Shown here: one piece after another, positions 1-8,463 of the stretch
Layout: each line of letters opens with the position of its first letter
Numbering within the stretch: the first letter of the stretch is position 1
Origin: Singulisphaera acidiphila DSM 18658
GTDB taxonomy: Bacteria; Planctomycetota; Planctomycetia; Isosphaerales; Isosphaeraceae
Assembly (NCBI RefSeq): GCF_000242455.2
Contig: NC_019892.1
Location: 5,060,744 to 5,124,743, forward strand
Length of the DNA: 64,000 nucleotides
Direction of reading: 5' to 3'
Translations under genes and position numbers: made by a program
The notes under the pieces: generated by a model
What the model was told of the DNA's origin: nothing
Seen by the model: only the letters and a program-made list of their open reading frames with translations
Database searches by the model: none

Positions 1-160
1 GTACCACCAGAGCAGATGACGGAGCAGCCAAATCTGATGCTCCACCTGCGCGATGGAACGCTCGACACGCTGACGAAGCGGTTCGCCCGGCTCAGGCGGC
101 TGCCGTGGATGACGCATCCGGTCCGCCAGCATGTACCCGGCAATCCAGACCAGCGCCGGC
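1..160 (-). pseudogene. Duplicated internal fragment of the membrane partner gene at 8464-9078
   Basis: These 160 bases match 8692-8851 with one visible substitution (position 125 against 8816). There they encode, on the minus strand, the middle of the membrane protein paired with the ECF sigma factor. The match ends abruptly at the 'cgccggc' around 160, where unrelated coding sequence begins on the plus strand. The fragment has no start or stop of its own and is a duplication scar. It runs off the left edge, so its full extent is unknown. Confidence 0.9.
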
Positions 161-364
161 TGGAAGAAGCTGGAACTCTACGACGGAGCAAAGAAGCTGA
201 TGGAACTGACGAAAGGCCCCGCCGAGTTCACCATTCAGGATCTGCAACCGGGTTACCACGCATTCTCGGTACTCGGCACGGATGGCAACGGCGATGTCCG
301 GCCGTCCAACCCTGTGCTGGTCGTCGTGCGGAAGCGACTTGCTTCATCCGACCCGGCTAAATAG
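161..364 (+). pseudogene. C-terminal remnant of a secreted/Fn3-like protein, fused to a duplicated fragment
   Basis: The plus-strand frame is open to a TAG at 362-364 and encodes a plausible protein tail: WKKLELYDGAKKLMEL, then a segment ending PGYHAFSVLGTDGNGD and VRPSNPVLVVVRKR. The rhythm (Y-H-A-F-S-V-L-G-T-D-G-N-G) is typical of the last strands of a fibronectin-type or bacterial Ig-like domain. Everything upstream of about 160 in this frame is antisense to the duplicated fragment, so the original N-terminus is gone. It is not a functional gene as it stands. The domain family is a guess from sequence feel. Confidence 0.55.
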
Positions 365-373
365 GCATTCATC

Positions 374-417
374 CTGTGGCATCGCGAGTGGCTTGCTGTG
401 GCATCGCGAGTGGCTTG
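374..417. repeat. Two perfect tandem copies of a 22-bp unit
   Basis: Bases 374-395 and 396-417 are identical 22-mers beginning ctgtggcatcgcgag. They lie directly after the broken gene end at 364 and directly before the hairpin at 418-460. This looks like a small scar or slippage product. Confidence 0.9.
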
Positions 418-460
418 AACCGTCTAGCGAACCAGGCTGGGGGTGGTTCGCTAGACGGTT
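418..460. repeat. 17-bp perfect inverted repeat (hairpin, 9-nt loop)
   Basis: aaccgtctagcgaacca (418-434) is exactly complementary to 444-460, with a 9-base loop. No T-run follows on either strand, so a simple intrinsic terminator is not well supported. It may be the end structure of a mobile or REP-type element. From 461 to 826 no gene is seen. Confidence 0.8.
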
Positions 461-826
461 AATCAGCCTGGGATCCATCTCCGCCTGAGCCGCCAACTTC
501 TTGAAACGGCCCGCGAATCCATGGTCCATGGCAACATCGCTTCCGAAAAGGATCGGAGACGGAAGCGAATCTTTCCGATCGTCGTCCTCCCGTTCAGCGG
601 CGGGGTGCGAAGGCGTAAATCCGCAATGACAACGGGGTAAGGCTCCGCAGGATATCGAAATATCCCCGAATACCTTGCTCGCCGACCTTCCGAGGGAGGC
701 TGAATAAGTGTCTCAGACGCTTGAGAGAATGGTCATGCAGAGAGGAGGACTTGCCAAGAGGGCCAATCCAAATTAGCATGCTCCCATTGAGACTGTGAAC
801 GCAGCACCATTGCAAGGAGGCATTCC
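461..826. other. Intergenic, no gene recognised
   Basis: No open frame here has a ribosome binding site or recognisable protein. The last bases (814-820, aaggagg) are the ribosome binding site of the next gene, and the promoter of that gene should lie in this stretch. Confidence 0.5.
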
Positions 827-1540
827 GTGCGACCACTTTCAGGCATTTCCATAGCGATCCTCGTCATTTTCGCTGGGACTTCGGCCAATGCGGATTCGCT
901 CTTCAACTCCAATCCTCAATTCACCGTAACCGATTTGGGGACGAGCTTTTCGTACCAGTATGGCCCTGACAGCAAGAGCATCCTGAGCGTGACGAACGGC
1001 GCGGGAAACGAGACCTATGCCTTCGATAAGTCGCCCGTCGAATACTCGTTATGGACCAGTTCCGGTTACGGCCTATCCGCTGTTCATACGTATAAGGCGG
1101 GGTCTTACCAAGCTTCCAATTCTACCTATACCAATAATGCGGTCGTGACCTCCAGCGTGGGGTGGACCAATGATAAACACCAGTTTCCGATCAATGATAT
1201 TAATGTGAATGGTCAAGTTGTCGGGTCGATAGCCGGGAGTGCTCGCTTCACGTTGCCAGATCTACAGCACCACGTGATTCCGTCGCTGTCGGACAGTTCG
1301 GGCATGTATGCAGCAGATATGCTCGATATTTATATTCCTCCGGTGTCGGGCCTGTCCTGGCTCACGTCTGCCTTCCAAATCGATGATGTCGGACGAATCT
1401 TGGCCAGGGGCAACAATGAGCATGTCTATCTGCTTTCGCCGAACCCGGTCCCCGAACCGACGCCCTTGATGATGTTCACGACTCTCGCCGCTGCTTACGG
1501 CACCCTGTCGATTCGCCGCTCGTTTCGCCGTCAGGCCTGA
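827..1540 (+). CDS. PEP-CTERM sorting domain protein, secreted
   Basis: The 237-residue protein begins at a GTG preceded by a strong aaggagg six bases upstream. Residues 1-22 are a signal peptide (hydrophobic SIAILVIFAGTSANA, then D-S). The body is rich in S, T, Y and N, and contains 'NDINVNGQVVGS', a pattern common in HAF-repeat-like extracellular proteins. The C-terminus carries a PEP-CTERM signal: VPEPTPLMMF, a hydrophobic stretch (TTLAAAYGTLS), then the basic tail IRRSFRRQA. Family knowledge says such tails direct sorting by an exosortase. No exosortase gene is visible in the window. The function of the body is not recognised. It appears to stand alone. Confidence 0.85.
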   Translation: MRPLSGISIAILVIFAGTSANADSLFNSNPQFTVTDLGTSFSYQYGPDSKSILSVTNGAGNETYAFDKSPVEYSLWTSSGYGLSAVHTYKAGSYQASNSTYTNNAVVTSSVGWTNDKHQFPINDINVNGQVVGSIAGSARFTLPDLQHHVIPSLSDSSGMYAADMLDIYIPPVSGLSWLTSAFQIDDVGRILARGNNEHVYLLSPNPVPEPTPLMMFTTLAAAYGTLSIRRSFRRQA

Positions 1541-1823
1541 CCGAGTGGCCGGCTTGTGACGGGACGCTTTGCGAGGCTGTCGTTGTCCGTTCTCCGACTC
1601 TCCTCCTTCCGGGATGGATCTTGATGCTCCGCCGTGATCCCTTGATGGCGACACCGCTGGCCGGTTGACTAAGGCCTTGGGCGCCGCTCGCGTATGGCGG
1701 CGCTCGATGAGTTCGCCAAGGCGGAGCAAACCGTCCACCCAATCGCGGTGGGACTGGTCGAATCCGCCTTGGGCGTTCGCCATGTGGTCGACCGGATGCG
1801 TGTCCTGGGCTTGGGGAATGGGT

Positions 1824-3473
1824 TCACAGATCCTTCAGGTATTCGTGCACGAACTGAACGACCATCGCCCCTTCGCCGACGGCTGAAGCGACGCGCTTGA
1901 CCGAGCCGGAGCGGACGTCGCCGGCCGCGAACACGCCTGGTCTGCTGGTTTCGAGCAGGAACGGATCGCGCGGGGCGACCCAACTCGGCGACTGCTTCAG
2001 GCTCGGGCCGGTGCGGACGAATCCGCGGGAGTCGGTTGCGATTGCGTTGGGCAGCCAGTCGGTCCACGGGACGGCGCCGATGAAGCTAAACAGCGCCGGC
2101 GTTTCTAGGGTCTTTGCTTCCCCCGTCTTGGTGTTTTCGACCTCGACGGTGGTCAGGTGGCTGTCGCCGTGCATCTGCCGCACCTCCGTGTTGCACAGCA
2201 CCTCGACGTTGTCGGTCTGCTCGATGCGTCGGGCCAGGTAGCTCGACATGTTCTTGTAGAGGTTGTCGCCACGGATCAGGAGGAACACTTTGCGGGCCTG
2301 GCCGGCGAGGTAGACGACGGCCTGGCCGGCGGAGTTGCCACCCCCCACGACCATCACGTCCGCCCCCCGGCACAGTTGCGCCTCGTTGGGGGTTGCAGCG
2401 TAGTAGACGCCGCACCCCTCGAGCCGTTCGCATCCCTCGACGCCCAGCCGGCGGTAGTCGGCCCCGGAGGCGATCAGCAGGCACTTGGCGACGACCGACC
2501 CGCCGCCGTCGAGCTGGAGGACGGCGTACGCCTGGTCGAACGTCAGGCCGGTGACCGGTGTTGGGACTGACAGGAGGGCTCCGAATTTGTCAGCCTGGAG
2601 GACGGCCCGGTCGGTCAGCTCGCTGCCCGTCAGGCCGGTGGGGAAGCCGAGGTAGTTCTCGATCCGCATGCTCCGGCCGGCCTGGCCCCCGGGGGCCGCC
2701 CGCTCCAGGATTACCGTGTTCAGCCCCTCGGAGGCGCCGTAGACGGCTGCGGCTAGCCCCGCCGGCCCGGCCCCGACCACGGCCAGGTCGTACACCACCT
2801 GCTCGGGTGTTCGCCGGATACCGATGGTCTCCGCAAGTTTTCGGGTCGAAGGGTTGCGCAGCAGCAAGAGCCGGCCGCAGGCGACGACGGGGGTGTCGGA
2901 CTCGGACACGCCGAACTGCTGGAGGAGCAGGTTGACCTGCGGGTTAGCTTCAAGGTCCAGCCAGGTGAAGAGGACCCGGTTCTGCGCCAGGAAGTCGCGG
3001 ATCCGGAAGGTGTCCTGCGAGTAGCGCGAGCCGATCACGCGCAGGCCCGTGAAGTTCCCCGGCTCGCGGAGGAGTTGTCGCCGGGCGATGAACGCTTGCA
3101 GGATGATGTCGCTCAGGTCCGGGCATCGGCTGAGGATCTGCTTCAGGCCCTCGCTGGCGATCTCGTAGACCTCGCAATCGCCTCGGGCGACGGCGCTGAC
3201 GACGGCCGGGTTGCCGGTCAGGTGCGACACGTCGCCGGTGAACCCCCCGGGCCTGTGGACCGTCAGGGTCTTCGCCGTCTCGCCGGATTCGTCGAGGATC
3301 TCGACCAGGCCGGACTTGATGACGAAGAACTTGAAGTTGCGGTCCCCGACCCGGAAGAGCATTTGCCCGTCCTGGAAGCGCTGGGCCGACGCCCCGGTGC
3401 AACGCCCCAACTTGGCGATCTGGGCCTCGTCGAGCGTGGGGAAGGCGATGTGGTGCAGGTCCTGCTCGGCCAT
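1824..3473 (-). CDS. FAD-dependent thioredoxin reductase-like protein with N-terminal cNMP-binding domain
   Basis: The protein has 549 residues and three parts. Residues about 18-140 are a cyclic-nucleotide-binding (CRP-like) domain (FRVGDRNFKFFVIKSGLVEI; GGFTGDVSHLTG). Residues about 145-215 are a small thioredoxin/glutaredoxin-like region (GSRYSQDTFRIRDFLAQN). The rest is a pyridine-nucleotide disulfide oxidoreductase with the FAD motif GAGPAGLAAAVYGASEG, GGQAG and a second nucleotide fold GGGNSAGQA. The redox CxxC of true thioredoxin reductases is absent: the expected place reads YYAATPNEA. The activity is therefore probably NAD(P)H-dependent but not classical thioredoxin reduction. Such cNMP-TrxR fusions are often found next to a UBP-type zinc finger gene, as here (41 bp upstream on the same strand), which supports a two-gene operon. 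Confidence 0.9.
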   Translation of the reverse strand: MAEQDLHHIAFPTLDEAQIAKLGRCTGASAQRFQDGQMLFRVGDRNFKFFVIKSGLVEILDESGETAKTLTVHRPGGFTGDVSHLTGNPAVVSAVARGDCEVYEIASEGLKQILSRCPDLSDIILQAFIARRQLLREPGNFTGLRVIGSRYSQDTFRIRDFLAQNRVLFTWLDLEANPQVNLLLQQFGVSESDTPVVACGRLLLLRNPSTRKLAETIGIRRTPEQVVYDLAVVGAGPAGLAAAVYGASEGLNTVILERAAPGGQAGRSMRIENYLGFPTGLTGSELTDRAVLQADKFGALLSVPTPVTGLTFDQAYAVLQLDGGGSVVAKCLLIASGADYRRLGVEGCERLEGCGVYYAATPNEAQLCRGADVMVVGGGNSAGQAVVYLAGQARKVFLLIRGDNLYKNMSSYLARRIEQTDNVEVLCNTEVRQMHGDSHLTTVEVENTKTGEAKTLETPALFSFIGAVPWTDWLPNAIATDSRGFVRTGPSLKQSPSWVAPRDPFLLETSRPGVFAAGDVRSGSVKRVASAVGEGAMVVQFVHEYLKDL

Positions 3474-3514
3474 GACACAAGCTCCTCGGGGTCAGGGACG
3501 ATGCGTCGGCCGCC

Positions 3515-3805
3515 TCACCCTTTCAGGTACGGCAGGGCTTGCTCCGGCACGTCCTGCTCCGCCTGATCGACGTAGCACCAGGCCCACCGCTCGCCCGGTT
3601 CGAAGGATGCCACCACCGGGTGGTGCGTGTGGTGGAAGTGCTGGGTGGCGTGGCGGCCCGGCGAGCTGTCGCAGCAGCCAACGTGTCCGCAGGTCAGACA
3701 GAGACGAAGGTGGACCCAGGGCGTACCGTTCTTCAGGCATTCTTCGCACCCCTCCGGCGTGCGCGGGGGTACTGGGTCGATCCCGATTTCATGTTCGCAG
3801 ATCAT
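3515..3805 (-). CDS. UBP-type zinc finger protein
   Basis: The 96-residue protein opens MICEHEIG and matches the bacterial UBP-type zinc finger family: C-x2-H near the N-terminus, CEEC, the WVHLRLCLTCGHVGCCDSS core, HATQHFHHTHHP, then FEPGERWAWCYVD. Cys and His ligands for at least two zinc ions are all present. The start at 3805 is preferred over a longer open frame because a purine-rich gaggggaa lies a few bases upstream and the family starts here. In eukaryotes this fold binds ubiquitin C-termini. Its bacterial partner is unknown, but its repeated linkage to cNMP-TrxR genes, seen here, suggests joint function. Confidence 0.88.
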   Translation of the reverse strand: MICEHEIGIDPVPPRTPEGCEECLKNGTPWVHLRLCLTCGHVGCCDSSPGRHATQHFHHTHHPVVASFEPGERWAWCYVDQAEQDVPEQALPYLKG

Positions 3806-4021
3806 GGCAAAATTCCCCTCCCCAAAAAAAGCGTTGCCCCCTTGCGCAGGGCCGGCGTTTTCTGAGTGCCGCGGTCCGTCGCTCTGTACGCTGCGACGCA
3901 GGGTTTTCACCAAGATTGTCGTGCAAACTCTGGACCGTCCCCACCGAATTGACGTTGATGTGGCGGGTCCGTGCGTTGAGGACGCGGGGCAAGGGGAGGG
4001 GAACGCCGGTGCAGTGCCCTC

Positions 4022-5605
4022 TCACGGGCCTGTCTTGATTGCAAGGTTCTCCCTCGGAGCCAAGGCGCGGGCCCCGTGGATCACCGCCACGTAATTGGAC
4101 CCCGGCAGGCCGCGTCCCGACCCGTCAAGAAACACGCCGTTGGGGCTTTTCAGTCCAGCGGGGGGTGTGCCGGAGGCTGTCAGGCGGAAGTAAGCACGGG
4201 CATCGAGGCGGCGGGATGTCAGGGTCACCGTTTTCGCCGCGGGGTCGTAGACGGCAGAGGTGATCGGGATCGGCCGGGTGTGCAGTCTGGTGCGGCCTGC
4301 GGGACCCGATGGGACGAGCGTGTAGTTGCTCACGTCCTGGGCGTTTGCGGAGGACATTGCGGCACTGAAGGTCAGCACCAGCTTGGTCGGTTGGTTGCGG
4401 AGGCTGGACCGCACCAGGCTCACGACGGTCGGCCGGGCACCGACAACGCCGACGGCTTCGAACGCCCCGATGTCGGGGGCGTTCCCCTGGGGTCGAGGCA
4501 CGTTGCGTTGATCGGTGTTCACGCCGTTGATGGTGACGCTGGAATCGATGGCGGGGCTGCCGGGCAGCAAAGCCTGTGTGAAGGTGGGGCCGCCGTTGTC
4601 GGCCAGGGGGGCGAGCATGGCGTCGGTACGGGTCTGGTCGGTGGGGTTGAGGCTGATGTCGGGGACGTCGAAAAAGATGTTATAGCCCAGAGAGTTGCCT
4701 GCGCCGCTGATGTCCATCGGGCCAATACTCGACTTGTTCCCGCTGACGATCGAGCTGAGAATGTTCATCGAACCGCTGTTGAAGATCCCGCCGCCTTCGC
4801 CGGAGCCTCGGTAGTCGGTGGTTGCGTTGCCGCTGATGGTCGAACTGATGATCGTCAGCGTGCCGCCGTTGTAAATCCCCCCGCCGGAGCCCATGGTCTT
4901 GTTTCCGCTGATGGTGGAGTTGGTGATCCCCATCAGGCCCCTGTTGTTGATGCCGCCGCCACTGCTCGTACCCATCGTGCCCGAGTCATTCCCGCTGATG
5001 GTGGAGCGGTGGATCGCCAGCGTGCTGCTTTGGCTGTTATAAATGCCGCCGCCAAAGAACGATGGCCCCCGGTTTCCGCTGATGGTGGAGTCGACGATGG
5101 TGAGGTAGCCGGAATCGACGTTGCTGATGCCGCCATACTCGCCGCGATTTCCGCTGACGGTGCAGTTGCTGACCACCAACTCGCCGCTGTTGTTGATCCC
5201 CCCGCCCGCCGTCAGAGAAGTTCCCCCCGTGATCGTGAGTCCCGACAGGATGACGTCGGCCCCCTGGACGACCTCGAAGGTCGAGAACGGGGTTGAGGTC
5301 CAGACGTTGCGGGCGACCGTCAAGTCCTTCGCCCCCGGCCCCTGGATATTGATGGTGGTCGACAAGTCCGGCAATGCCGTTTCCAGGGTGATCGTCCCTC
5401 GGACGTCCTGAGCAAAGAGGATGGTGTCGGCCGCGGTGTCGGCGTTGGCCTGGGTGATTGCCGCCCTCAGGGTGCCGGGGCCGTCATCCGCCAAGCTCGT
5501 GACGGTGATCGTCGCCGGCACCGCCCGTTCCTCCAGCCGCTCGAGGGTCCAAGCCCGGCGTCCGGTGCGGTTCCGGCGTGTGGGTGGAGAAACGGGAGAG
5601 AGCAT
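4022..5605 (-). CDS. Secreted right-handed beta-helix protein (choice-of-anchor Q type)
   Basis: The 527-residue protein starts at 5605, where aaagggga sits at proper distance. It begins with a basic stretch and TLERLEERAVPA, the export motif of many planctomycete surface proteins. Next comes ITVTSLADDGPGTLRAAI (CSLREA-like opening), then repeated rungs 'STISGN' (TNSTISGNKT, ISSTISGNAT and so on) rich in G and N, giving a parallel beta-helix. Residues near 340-390 carry the choice-of-anchor Q signature ADNGGPTFTQALLPGSPAID. The tail (VVSLVRSSLRNQPTKLVLTF to VAVIHGARALAPRE) resembles an Ig-like calcium-binding domain. It is probably cell-surface. Ligand and role are unknown. Confidence 0.85.
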   Translation of the reverse strand: MLSPVSPPTRRNRTGRRAWTLERLEERAVPATITVTSLADDGPGTLRAAITQANADTAADTILFAQDVRGTITLETALPDLSTTINIQGPGAKDLTVARNVWTSTPFSTFEVVQGADVILSGLTITGGTSLTAGGGINNSGELVVSNCTVSGNRGEYGGISNVDSGYLTIVDSTISGNRGPSFFGGGIYNSQSSTLAIHRSTISGNDSGTMGTSSGGGINNRGLMGITNSTISGNKTMGSGGGIYNGGTLTIISSTISGNATTDYRGSGEGGGIFNSGSMNILSSIVSGNKSSIGPMDISGAGNSLGYNIFFDVPDISLNPTDQTRTDAMLAPLADNGGPTFTQALLPGSPAIDSSVTINGVNTDQRNVPRPQGNAPDIGAFEAVGVVGARPTVVSLVRSSLRNQPTKLVLTFSAAMSSANAQDVSNYTLVPSGPAGRTRLHTRPIPITSAVYDPAAKTVTLTSRRLDARAYFRLTASGTPPAGLKSPNGVFLDGSGRGLPGSNYVAVIHGARALAPRENLAIKTGP

Positions 5606-6272
5606 GAGTGTCCCCTTTCTTGATCGGTAGGTTATTTGAGGAATGCTCAAATATACGCGATGGTCAGTCCCATGTCTCATCGAATTCGGAGATCGGATTG
5701 GGCGGAGCCGGGGAGGGGTGAGGGCGTAGCGGTGCCATTGATGCGTTGACGTCGGCAAAACAGCGCGATGTTGGAACGGCTCGGGCGGATGGCTGCCGCT
5801 GGTGGTGGGATGTGGCTTATTTGTGCATTATCTTGAGAGTGTTAGCGGATTTTATGGCGTTGTGAGCCGTTGTCGCCGGAGTGAGCGGGATCGTGGGGAA
5901 TAATCGCGGTCGCGGTTGACCTGCTCGAACCAGGGGCGATCGGCATGCTGCCCTCGTCTCCGGCCTGGTGTATTACCTTGGGCCGTTCGGTGCCGACGCG
6001 GATGAGGGATGCCGGATACCCCGTTCCGTGAAGAATTGCGCAACGGGTCGCCGTACGCCGTCTTCCTTTTTTGGAAGCAAAAGAGACCGGTTCGGTTCCT
6101 GCCGATTGGTCGCCAGCGGCGCGGTCGATTGTCTTTGTGGATTTCACTTGAATGTTGGAATAAAGAATGTGATAGTCGCACGATTCTTGCGGAATTCAAA
6201 TCTGATTAAAATGGCGAGGCGGCCCGGTCTCCGCCATGTTGTGGTCACGGCAGCCCATTTCGAAGGAGATAG
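5606..6272. other. Divergent intergenic region, no gene recognised
   Basis: This 667-base stretch separates the minus-strand beta-helix gene from the plus-strand protease gene. Open frames exist on both strands but have no ribosome binding site or protein-like composition. It should hold both promoters. The only clear signal is aaggag at 6263-6268 before the next start. Confidence 0.4.
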
Positions 6273-7415
6273 ATGATGCCTCGCGATGTCCTGTTGTCGG
6301 CAGAAGGACAGGAAGACCTCGAGCAACGAATCACGCAATCCAAAGGACGGGTCACGCATCGGTTTGCCGGTGGCCTGCTCATTGCGAGGTTTCCTGATTC
6401 CGCCAGGTTCCAAGGCCTGGAAGCCGGCCTTACCTCTAGGGAGTTTGTCGGGCACAAGCCGGCCAACGCGAAAGAGAAGGTCTTGAAGCTCGTTGCGAAG
6501 GCCTGGGCCGCCAACATCAACTCGGGACCTGACCTCGCGCCCACCGCGGAAGAAGGGGTCGCCTGGACGGATCAGAACTTTACCGCGCCGGCGTTCAACA
6601 CAGGCGCATTCGAAGCCGAACTGAGTCCGCTTGCTCCTGCCAACAATGGGGCCGTGGCGTTGTCGACCGGAACTCCGACCAGCCGATACATGGTCGGCTC
6701 CATTGCCTTGGGGCTTGTCATCGTTTCCGGCGATAAGTCGGCTCTCGCCTTCACCGATGCGGAGAAGGAGAAGATCATCGAGCAAGTGCAGAGGGGGGCG
6801 AACTTCCTGGCCACCGCCGAACCCAGGGCCCAGGTCTCGTTCTCCTACGACATCCAGGATCTCCAGGTCACGACCGCCGAGGGGCCTTATCCCAATGCGA
6901 GCAACATTTACGAGCAATACGAGATGGGCTGGCGCGACGCGGCCTTGAGCAAGCTGGGGTATAGCCCCGGGCGTGTCGGCTATCGGGCTTATGCAAACGC
7001 CTTGATGGCCGATCAAGGGACGAAGTGGGGGTATGTGGCATTCTTCACGAAATACCAGTTACGTCACTTCGCCTACGCGGTCGATGAGAAGCTCGTGATG
7101 AACTACGCCAACGACAACTGGGGGCCCGACAACATCCACAGGGTTTTTGCGCACGAGTCCTGCCACATCTTCGGGGCGAGTGATGAGTATGGGAGCTGTG
7201 TCTGTGGAGAAATCGGCGGCGAGTTGAACGGCCCCAATAAGAACTGCGTGAATTGCCAAACGACCCAGGTCCCGTGCCTGATGAACGCCAATACCCTGCA
7301 ATTTTGCAAGTGGACGAAAAAACAAATCGGTTGGGATGCCTCCCTCTTCCCGGCTCCCCCGGCGCCGGCTTCTGCAAAGAGCAAACCGGCAACGAAGCGG
7401 TCGAGGAGCCGGTGA
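6273..7415 (+). CDS. Metzincin-type zinc metalloprotease
   Basis: The 380-residue protein starts MMPRDVLLS behind aaggag (6263-6268). Residues 1-110 resemble a protease propeptide-like domain (EQRITQSKGRVTHRF..GLLIARF). Residues about 290-350 hold the catalytic site HESCHIFGASDEYG, that is HExxHxxGxxD, followed by a cysteine-rich insert (GSCVCGEIGG; NKNCVNCQTTQVPC) and LMNANTLQFC, with LMN as the likely Met-turn. A third zinc ligand of Asp instead of His is known in a few metzincins such as snapalysin. No signal peptide is evident, so secretion is uncertain. The tail is a low-complexity PAPPAPASAKSK stretch with basic residues. Confidence 0.8.
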   Translation: MMPRDVLLSAEGQEDLEQRITQSKGRVTHRFAGGLLIARFPDSARFQGLEAGLTSREFVGHKPANAKEKVLKLVAKAWAANINSGPDLAPTAEEGVAWTDQNFTAPAFNTGAFEAELSPLAPANNGAVALSTGTPTSRYMVGSIALGLVIVSGDKSALAFTDAEKEKIIEQVQRGANFLATAEPRAQVSFSYDIQDLQVTTAEGPYPNASNIYEQYEMGWRDAALSKLGYSPGRVGYRAYANALMADQGTKWGYVAFFTKYQLRHFAYAVDEKLVMNYANDNWGPDNIHRVFAHESCHIFGASDEYGSCVCGEIGGELNGPNKNCVNCQTTQVPCLMNANTLQFCKWTKKQIGWDASLFPAPPAPASAKSKPATKRSRSR

Positions 7416-7480
7416 TTTTGAAAAAAAGGGGGGTCGACAGGGAACTTGGACTTGCTGCGTATTGATACGCGGGGCAAGGG

Positions 7481-7789
7481 TCAGCCAGGCGGTTCGAAGC
7501 CGGGGGCATCCCAGGGGAGCCCCTCTTCAGCCGGTTCCTCTCTGCCCCTTGCCCGCACCAGCGCCTTGGCGGCGAGCCGGGCCGAAGGGGGGAGTTCCTG
7601 GAGGAGTTTCGCGGGGATTGGCCCGCTGAACGCTTCAACCCCGGCCGGCAATCGTGCGATGTCTTCGGCGGTGAAACGCCCTTCGATCAGGTGCGGGGAA
7701 ACTCGCGCGATCACGTTCCTGCCACGCAGGAGTTCGTCCGTCTCCCGGTACGCCTTCGGATCCGGAGCCACGATCAGAAAGTTTTGCAT
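7481..7789 (-). CDS. Small hypothetical protein, convergent with the metalloprotease
   Basis: The 102-residue protein starts MQNFLIVAPDPKAYRE at 7789, with gaggggaa just upstream; a start four codons earlier is possible. The fold looks alpha/beta: a beta strand (NFLIVAPD), a helix (YRETDELLRG), then a strand region (NVIARVSPHLIEGRFT). The opening resembles the first 50 residues of the neighbouring protease (DVLLSAEGQEDLEQRITQ, HRFAGGLLIARF), so an inhibitor or propeptide-like relation is conceivable but unproven. It ends 65 bases from the protease stop and is transcribed toward it. No family recognised. Confidence 0.55.
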   Translation of the reverse strand: MQNFLIVAPDPKAYRETDELLRGRNVIARVSPHLIEGRFTAEDIARLPAGVEAFSGPIPAKLLQELPPSARLAAKALVRARGREEPAEEGLPWDAPGFEPPG

Positions 7790-8100
7790 CGTTCCCCTCA
7801 TTCGCTCGAAGACTCAGGCTGTCCGTCCCTCCCGCCCTATCCCGACCCCACCCGCTTGGTGTGTCGCCGTTCGTCCCCTTCTTCCCTCAATGATAGCAGG
7901 AACAGCAGGTTTCTGAAATCGTTCGCGAACGGGGGCCTCTCGCGAGATGATCCATCACTGCAATGCCACCGCAGTGGATCGCGAAGACCTCGGCCAATTC
8001 GCACCGTCGGGCGACGATCCCGTCCTTGCGATCATGCAGCCGCAAACGCTCCGCCGGATGAGCTTGGGAGCAACGGGGCTCATTGGGGCCGTGATGGGGA
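7790..8100. other. Intergenic, no gene recognised
   Basis: There is no convincing open frame. The right side abuts the duplicated peroxidase fragment at 8101. Confidence 0.4.
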
Positions 8101-8255
8101 GGCCGATGGATTCGGGGCGAAACCGTCGGCCGGGAGGACCGGGGCGCGTTCGAATGACTCGGGGATCGTGCCGGTCAGGCTTCCGAGAAAGGTCACGAGG
8201 CTTTCGACCTCGGAGTCGGAGAGCTTGGCGTTGAGCTGGACCTGCGCCATGATCC
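8101..8255 (-). pseudogene. Duplicated tail of the di-haem peroxidase gene
   Basis: This stretch matches 14411-14565 with a few substitutions. It encodes on the minus strand IMAQVQLNAKLSDSEVESLV followed by TFLGSLTGTIPESFERAP, the C-terminal 50 residues of the cytochrome c peroxidase at 14390-15493. No start codon or haem motif is included. It is a short gene-fragment duplication 6.3 kb from its source. Confidence 0.9.
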
Positions 8256-8348
8256 CATATCTTCACCGGGCCGCCATGCTGGGTCGAGCGACGGCCCCTT
8301 GGGGGCTGCTACCCTACCGCCAAATTCGTGAAGCCATGCGCGTGTATT

Positions 8349-8396
8349 TGTAGTCCCGGTGGGGCGGCCGTTTTTAGCCAGGGGTGAAACCCTTGG
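8349..8396. repeat. REP-type dispersed repeat unit (copy 1)
   Basis: The unit reads tgtag-cccgg-ggggcg-ccgt, an A/T bridge, then agccaggggtgaaaccc. Related units lie at 18919-18964, 20521-20630, 39659-39695 and 39726-39771. The internal 'cccggtggggcgg' and 'ccaggggtgaaacccttgg' parts are imperfect palindromes, as in REP elements. Confidence 0.75.
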
Positions 8397-8463
8397 AGAA
8401 GATTCGACATCCTTGGGTTTCGCGATTGATTTGGCGGAGGTCATCGCCGCGCCGACTTGCCGG

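Noticed and set aside
4076..5296. 406-codon plus-strand frame across the beta-helix gene
   Set aside because: The product is G/A/D-rich with no domain pattern. The minus strand has the repeat rungs, export motif and ribosome site.
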